From assembly GCF_002723915.1 (NCBI RefSeq), contig NZ_BEWL01000003.1, forward strand, positions 62,001-126,000: a DNA stretch of 64,000 bases. The letters run 5' to 3'. The notes under the pieces were generated by a model. The model did no database searches. It worked only from the letters and a program-made list of their open reading frames with translations, and was not told the origin of the DNA. Position 1 is the first letter of the stretch; each line of letters opens with the position of its first letter. The stretch is from Gluconobacter albidus. Its GTDB lineage: Bacteria; Pseudomonadota; Alphaproteobacteria; Acetobacterales; Acetobacteraceae. The position numbers were made by a program, and so were the translations under genes. Shown here one piece after another: positions 60,871-64,000 of this stretch.

Positions 60871-61839
60871 ATGAGCAGCACATTCGACGAACACCTGATC
60901 GGCCAGTCTCCCAACACAGCCCCGGCAGGGACAGCCCCGACAGGCACAACCGCCACCATTATCGACGCCGATCAGTCCAGCTTCATGGCAGAGGTCGTGG
61001 AAGCCAGCCGCACGATTCCGGTTCTGGTCGATTTCTGGGCCCCCTGGTGCGGCCCATGCAGACAACTAACGCCCGTTCTGGAGAAAATCGTCCGCGCAGC
61101 CGGAGGGCGGGTCAAACTCGTCAAGGTGGACGTGGAAGCCAACAAGGCCTTGGCAGCACAGCTCGAACAGCTCGGCCTGCCGCTCCAGTCCATTCCCGTC
61201 GTCGTGGCTTTCTGGAAAGGACAGGTGCTGGATCTTTTCCAGGGCGCCCAGCCGGAAAGCGAAATTCGCCGCTTCGTGGAGTCCCTGCTCAAACTGGCCG
61301 GGGACGTCATGCCCGCCACGGAAATTCTGGCAGCCGCCCGTCAGGCGCTCTCAGACGGACACGCGGATCAGGCAGCCGGTCTGTTCTCGCAGCTTCTGGA
61401 AGCAGAGCCGGAAAGCCCGGAAGGCTGGGGCGGCATGGTCCGCGCGCTCCTCGCCCTGAACGAGCCGGAAGCCGCCGAAGATGCCTCCTCGCAGGTCCCG
61501 ACCAAACTGGATACCCATCCGGAAATTACCGGCGCCCGCGCCGCGCTGGCGCTTTATGTGGAAGGCGCCAAAGCTGCCTCGGGACTCGATGCGCTGCGCC
61601 AGCAGAGCGCAGCGGCACCCGATGATTTCGATCTGCGCCTGAGACTGGCCGCCGCTCTCAATGGCGCCGGTCAGCGGGCACAAGCCGCCGATACGCTCCT
61701 GGACATTCTCCGCGCCGACCGGAACTGGAACGAGGGTGCGGCAAAAACAGAGCTTCTGCGCTTTTTCGAGGCGTGGGGACATACAGATCCTGATACGCTG
61801 GCGGCAAGACGCAAACTCTCTTCCCTCCTTTTTTCGTGA
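60871..61839 (+). CDS. cnoX: Thioredoxin-TPR chaperedoxin CnoX (YbbN)
   Basis: 322 aa from the ATG at 60871; a TTG at 60841 preceded by GGGAA is an alternative. Residues ~30-135 are a thioredoxin domain with FWAPWCGPCRQLTPVL, keeping the full CGPC active site, and the cis-Pro in SIPVVVAFWKG. The rest is TPR-like helices (AARQALSDGHADQAAGLFSQ). CnoX holds unfolded proteins for GroEL/DnaK under oxidant stress. E. coli CnoX has lost the first Cys; here redox activity is likely kept. The stop is four bases before the LON-domain gene. Confidence 0.92.
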   Translation: MSSTFDEHLIGQSPNTAPAGTAPTGTTATIIDADQSSFMAEVVEASRTIPVLVDFWAPWCGPCRQLTPVLEKIVRAAGGRVKLVKVDVEANKALAAQLEQLGLPLQSIPVVVAFWKGQVLDLFQGAQPESEIRRFVESLLKLAGDVMPATEILAAARQALSDGHADQAAGLFSQLLEAEPESPEGWGGMVRALLALNEPEAAEDASSQVPTKLDTHPEITGARAALALYVEGAKAASGLDALRQQSAAAPDDFDLRLRLAAALNGAGQRAQAADTLLDILRADRNWNEGAAKTELLRFFEAWGHTDPDTLAARRKLSSLLFS

Positions 61840-61843
61840 GCCG

Positions 61844-62542
61844 ATGACCGACACGCCCGATCTCCCGCCCGGCAACGCACCGGAAGAGCTTCCTGAGGAC
61901 TTCCCCCGGCGCGCTCCTCTCCTGACAGAGCTGACGCTTGCGGATATTCCGCCCCGCGTCGGCCTGTTTCCGCTGTCAGGGGCGCTTCTGCTGCCCGGCG
62001 GCCATCTGCCGCTGCTGGTCTTCGAAGCGCCTTATGTGGCGCTGCTGGAAGATGCGCTGGCCGGACGCCGGATGATCGGCGTGATCCAGCCCCTCATGGA
62101 CCCTGATACGGACGAGCACCCCCTGCTCTACCGGACCGGAACGCTGGGCCGCATCACGGAATTTGCCGAACATACGGATGGCACCTTCACCGTCACCCTT
62201 CTCGGCATTTCCCGCTTCCGCCTGATCCGCGAAACCCCAACAGAACGCGGCTGGCGCGAAGGCATCATCGACGCGACCCCGTTTGCCGCGGATCTGGTCG
62301 AGGAAGACCCGATGCCGATCAATCGCGAACTGCTGCTGGAAGGCCTGAAAACCTATCTCGATTCCCGCGACCTTCAAGCAAGCTGGCCGCTGATCGAGGA
62401 TATGGACGATGAGACACTGCTGGTTGTCCTGCCGATGCTCGTGCCGTTCACCCCAGTGGAAAAGCAGTCCCTGCTGGAAGCCATGACGCTGGATGAGCGT
62501 GCCGGGCTCTTGCTGGATCTGCTGGAGAGGGGCATGGAATAA
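61844..62542 (+). CDS. LON N-terminal (substrate-binding) domain protein
   Basis: 232 aa, no protease domain. The PUA-like LON domain is seen in [60 protein letters not shown] and [12 protein letters not shown]. Family members bind proteins but their role is unclear. It is four bases after cnoX and three bases before a Trm112-like gene, an arrangement seen in many alphaproteobacteria. An acidic Pro-rich N-terminal tail (~35 residues) precedes the domain. Confidence 0.92.
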   Translation: MTDTPDLPPGNAPEELPEDFPRRAPLLTELTLADIPPRVGLFPLSGALLLPGGHLPLLVFEAPYVALLEDALAGRRMIGVIQPLMDPDTDEHPLLYRTGTLGRITEFAEHTDGTFTVTLLGISRFRLIRETPTERGWREGIIDATPFAADLVEEDPMPINRELLLEGLKTYLDSRDLQASWPLIEDMDDETLLVVLPMLVPFTPVEKQSLLEAMTLDERAGLLLDLLERGME

Positions 62543-62544
62543 CC

Positions 62545-62724
62545 ATGACGACTGAACTTGATCCCCGCCTCCTTTCCCTGCTGGTCTGCCCTCTCACCAA
62601 GGGACCGCTGACCTATGACCGCGAGACACAGGAGCTCATCAGCCCCCGCGCCAAACTCGCCTTCCCGATCCGGGACGGGATTCCGGTCATGCTGGCTGAC
62701 GAAGCCCGTCCGATCGAGGCCTGA
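62545..62724 (+). CDS. Trm112/YcaR-family small protein
   Basis: 59 aa: [20 protein letters not shown] is the family start (a single CP-x2-K/G half of the zinc-ribbon), followed by [20 protein letters not shown]. In bacteria these proteins are thought to support methyltransferases or membrane enzymes, but the role is not settled. It begins two bases after the LON-domain stop and ends the cnoX-LON-Trm112 unit. It is convergent with the chemotaxis gene. Confidence 0.93.
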   Translation: MTTELDPRLLSLLVCPLTKGPLTYDRETQELISPRAKLAFPIRDGIPVMLADEARPIEA

Positions 62725-62768
62725 TTTCTCCAGACCTGTCTTCCGGGCCTGACCTCAGGACCTGATCG

Positions 62769-64000
62769 TCAGACTTTTTCCCTGATGCCGTTGTGGGACG
62801 GCATTTTCGGGGCAGCGGGCTGCGTTCCCCGCTGCAAGGGGCGGGAATGGGCTTTGCGGACCTTGAAATTCCGCACCACGCGCGTCAGCTCCCCGGCATC
62901 GCCCACCAGTTTCTGGCTGGCGCTGCTGGTCTGATGGACAATCGCGGCGTTGCTCTTGGTCACGCCCTCCAGCTGCGTCGTGCTGGCGTTGATGTCCATG
63001 ATGCGCTGGGCCTGTGCCTCGGCGCCCGAGGCGATCTGCCCTACCGCCGTTCCCAGACGTTCGACCGACGTACTGATGTTGCCAAGGGCCGTACCGGTCT
63101 CGTCGACCATCTGCACGCCGCGCTGCACATCCTGCATGCTGCTGGCGATCAGCGACTTGATCTCCTTGGCCGCCGTGGCGGAACGCTGCGCCAGAGCCCG
63201 GATTTCCTGTGCGACGACGGCAAAACCACGCCCCGCATCCCCGGCATGCGCGGCTTCCACACCGGCATTGAGCGCCAGAAGATTGGTCTGGAACGCGATT
63301 TCGTCGATGACGCCGATGATCTGGACGATCCGGTTGGAGGACGAGGAAATCTTGGCCATCGCCTCGACGGTCTTGCCGACGATTTCACGGCCCTGTTCGG
63401 TTTCCTGACAGCAGTCCGCTACAGTCGTATCGGCCTGCCGGGCCTCATCGGCCACGGCCTTCACCGAAGACGTCAGTTCGGCGATATTGCGCGCCACGGC
63501 CGCCAGCGCATCGACCTGTTCGGCGATGCGGCCGGTGATGTCTTCCGTGGAACCGCTGATTTCGCGGGCTCTCTGTTCCACAGCGCCCGAAGTTTCGCGA
63601 ACGGCATGGACGATCCGCCCAAGTCCTTCACAGGCACGATGAAACGCACCGCCCATGCGACTTGAGCCGTTTTCCAGAGACGGGTCGATCTGCTGGACCA
63701 GATCGCCACCTGCCATGCGATCCAGCGCATCGGCCAGCGCATCCGACAAAGCGGCGAGGCTCTGGATCCGCTCGTTTTCCGCACGCGAGCGTTCCTGTAC
63801 ATCCAGATTCTGGGTGTAGGTTTCCAGCCCGAGCTCCATATCCAGCAGGCCACACCGGATCAGAAGCCCGATCTGAGCAGCCGCTTCCTCGGCGGACGTG
63901 CCCTGAGCCGGGCGACGCAGGAGACGGTCCAGAAAGCTGCGGCGTGGCTCGGGCCAGTGCTGACGGAGCAGCTCTGTCACCATGCCTTCGATCAGCAGGG
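62769..64000 (-). CDS. Methyl-accepting chemotaxis protein, probably globin-coupled (5' end beyond the window)
   Basis: At least 410 aa; the frame is open to the window edge ([13 protein letters not shown]...), so the annotated Met at 63983 is not the start. No membrane segment is seen, so it is a soluble receptor. The early part, [20 protein letters not shown] and [20 protein letters not shown], fits the last helix of a protoglobin sensor as in HemAT oxygen receptors. The signalling domain has the MCP hairpin tip [20 protein letters not shown] and [20 protein letters not shown]. It probably steers cells along oxygen gradients. No CheB/CheR tether pentapeptide is present at the C-terminus. 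Confidence 0.85.
   Translation of the reverse strand, partial: LLIEGMVTELLRQHWPEPRRSFLDRLLRRPAQGTSAEEAAAQIGLLIRCGLLDMELGLETYTQNLDVQERSRAENERIQSLAALSDALADALDRMAGGDLVQQIDPSLENGSSRMGGAFHRACEGLGRIVHAVRETSGAVEQRAREISGSTEDITGRIAEQVDALAAVARNIAELTSSVKAVADEARQADTTVADCCQETEQGREIVGKTVEAMAKISSSSNRIVQIIGVIDEIAFQTNLLALNAGVEAAHAGDAGRGFAVVAQEIRALAQRSATAAKEIKSLIASSMQDVQRGVQMVDETGTALGNISTSVERLGTAVGQIASGAEAQAQRIMDINASTTQLEGVTKSNAAIVHQTSSASQKLVGDAGELTRVVRNFKVRKAHSRPLQRGTQPAAPKMPSHNGIREKV

Overview
The window is about 64 kb of GC-rich chromosome from an alphaproteobacterium, most likely an acetic acid bacterium close to Gluconobacter (Acetobacteraceae). The evidence is an OprB-type carbohydrate porin, a periplasmic aldose epimerase, opgD/opgH glucan genes, two DUF2501-like secreted proteins, a 41-residue L36 of alphaproteobacterial type, and a branched intergenic repeat of a kind I recall from Acetobacteraceae. 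Genus assignment is inference. I see no prophage, insertion sequence or CRISPR array; this reads as core chromosome with a few accessory insertions.

Layout. 1-4560: a minus-strand phosphate operon pstC-pstA-pstB-phoU-phoB-phoR, tightly overlapped, with a good Pho box but no pstS. 4794-5831: a Dps-like ferritin and an unknown gene. 5990-17041: a minus-strand export and glycosylation cluster (peptidase-dead type I secretion ABC exporter, membrane fusion protein, Sel1-repeat protein, two-domain GT2/GT4 glycosyltransferase, ChW-like domain protein, GT4 glycosyltransferase), with no obvious substrate or outer-membrane channel. This is the best candidate for an uncharacterised system. 17285-19095: an SDR reductase broken by a one-base frameshift, divergent from a LysR regulator with a clear inverted-repeat operator. 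19175-20855: selO and a small gene. 21106-25630: biotin operon bioA-bioF-(esterase)-bioC-bioD, in which an unusual GHSAG hydrolase sits where BioH/BioG would act.

25793-29520: opgD-opgH for periplasmic glucans. 29605-32405: a secreted DUF2501-like protein and protease II. 32513-35706: aaeB-aaeX-aaeA-type efflux, ending at a three-way-junction repeat. 35874-37658: small secreted, TPR and membrane proteins around rpmJ. 37670-41820: divergent priA and xerC-retropepsin. 41832-46863: an AT-richer unknown gene, a Cys-containing secreted protein, glnK-amtB, an MscS channel and a Rap1a-like protein. 46918-48911: UbiH-family monooxygenase and cysE. 48970-51869: galM, a small ORF with a maskable ribosome site, mlaA and mlaC. 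51919-54771: an orphan CpaC-N-like protein, a GNAT enzyme, ettA and a CAU tRNA. 54990-60247: a second FUSC protein, a second DUF2501-like protein, ppa, and an OprB porin behind nested palindromes. 60426-60750: duplicated tRNA-Gly with duplicated promoters. 60841-64000: cnoX, a LON-domain protein, a Trm112-like protein and a truncated chemotaxis receptor that looks globin-coupled.

Together the genes serve phosphate, nitrogen and biotin supply, envelope maintenance (Mla, OPG, OprB, AaeB/FUSC, MscS) and surface decoration or export. Many gene pairs overlap by 1-4 bases, pointing to translational coupling. Start codons were moved from the longest reading frame wherever a ribosome site, signal peptide or upstream operator favoured another; these choices are stated in each entry.
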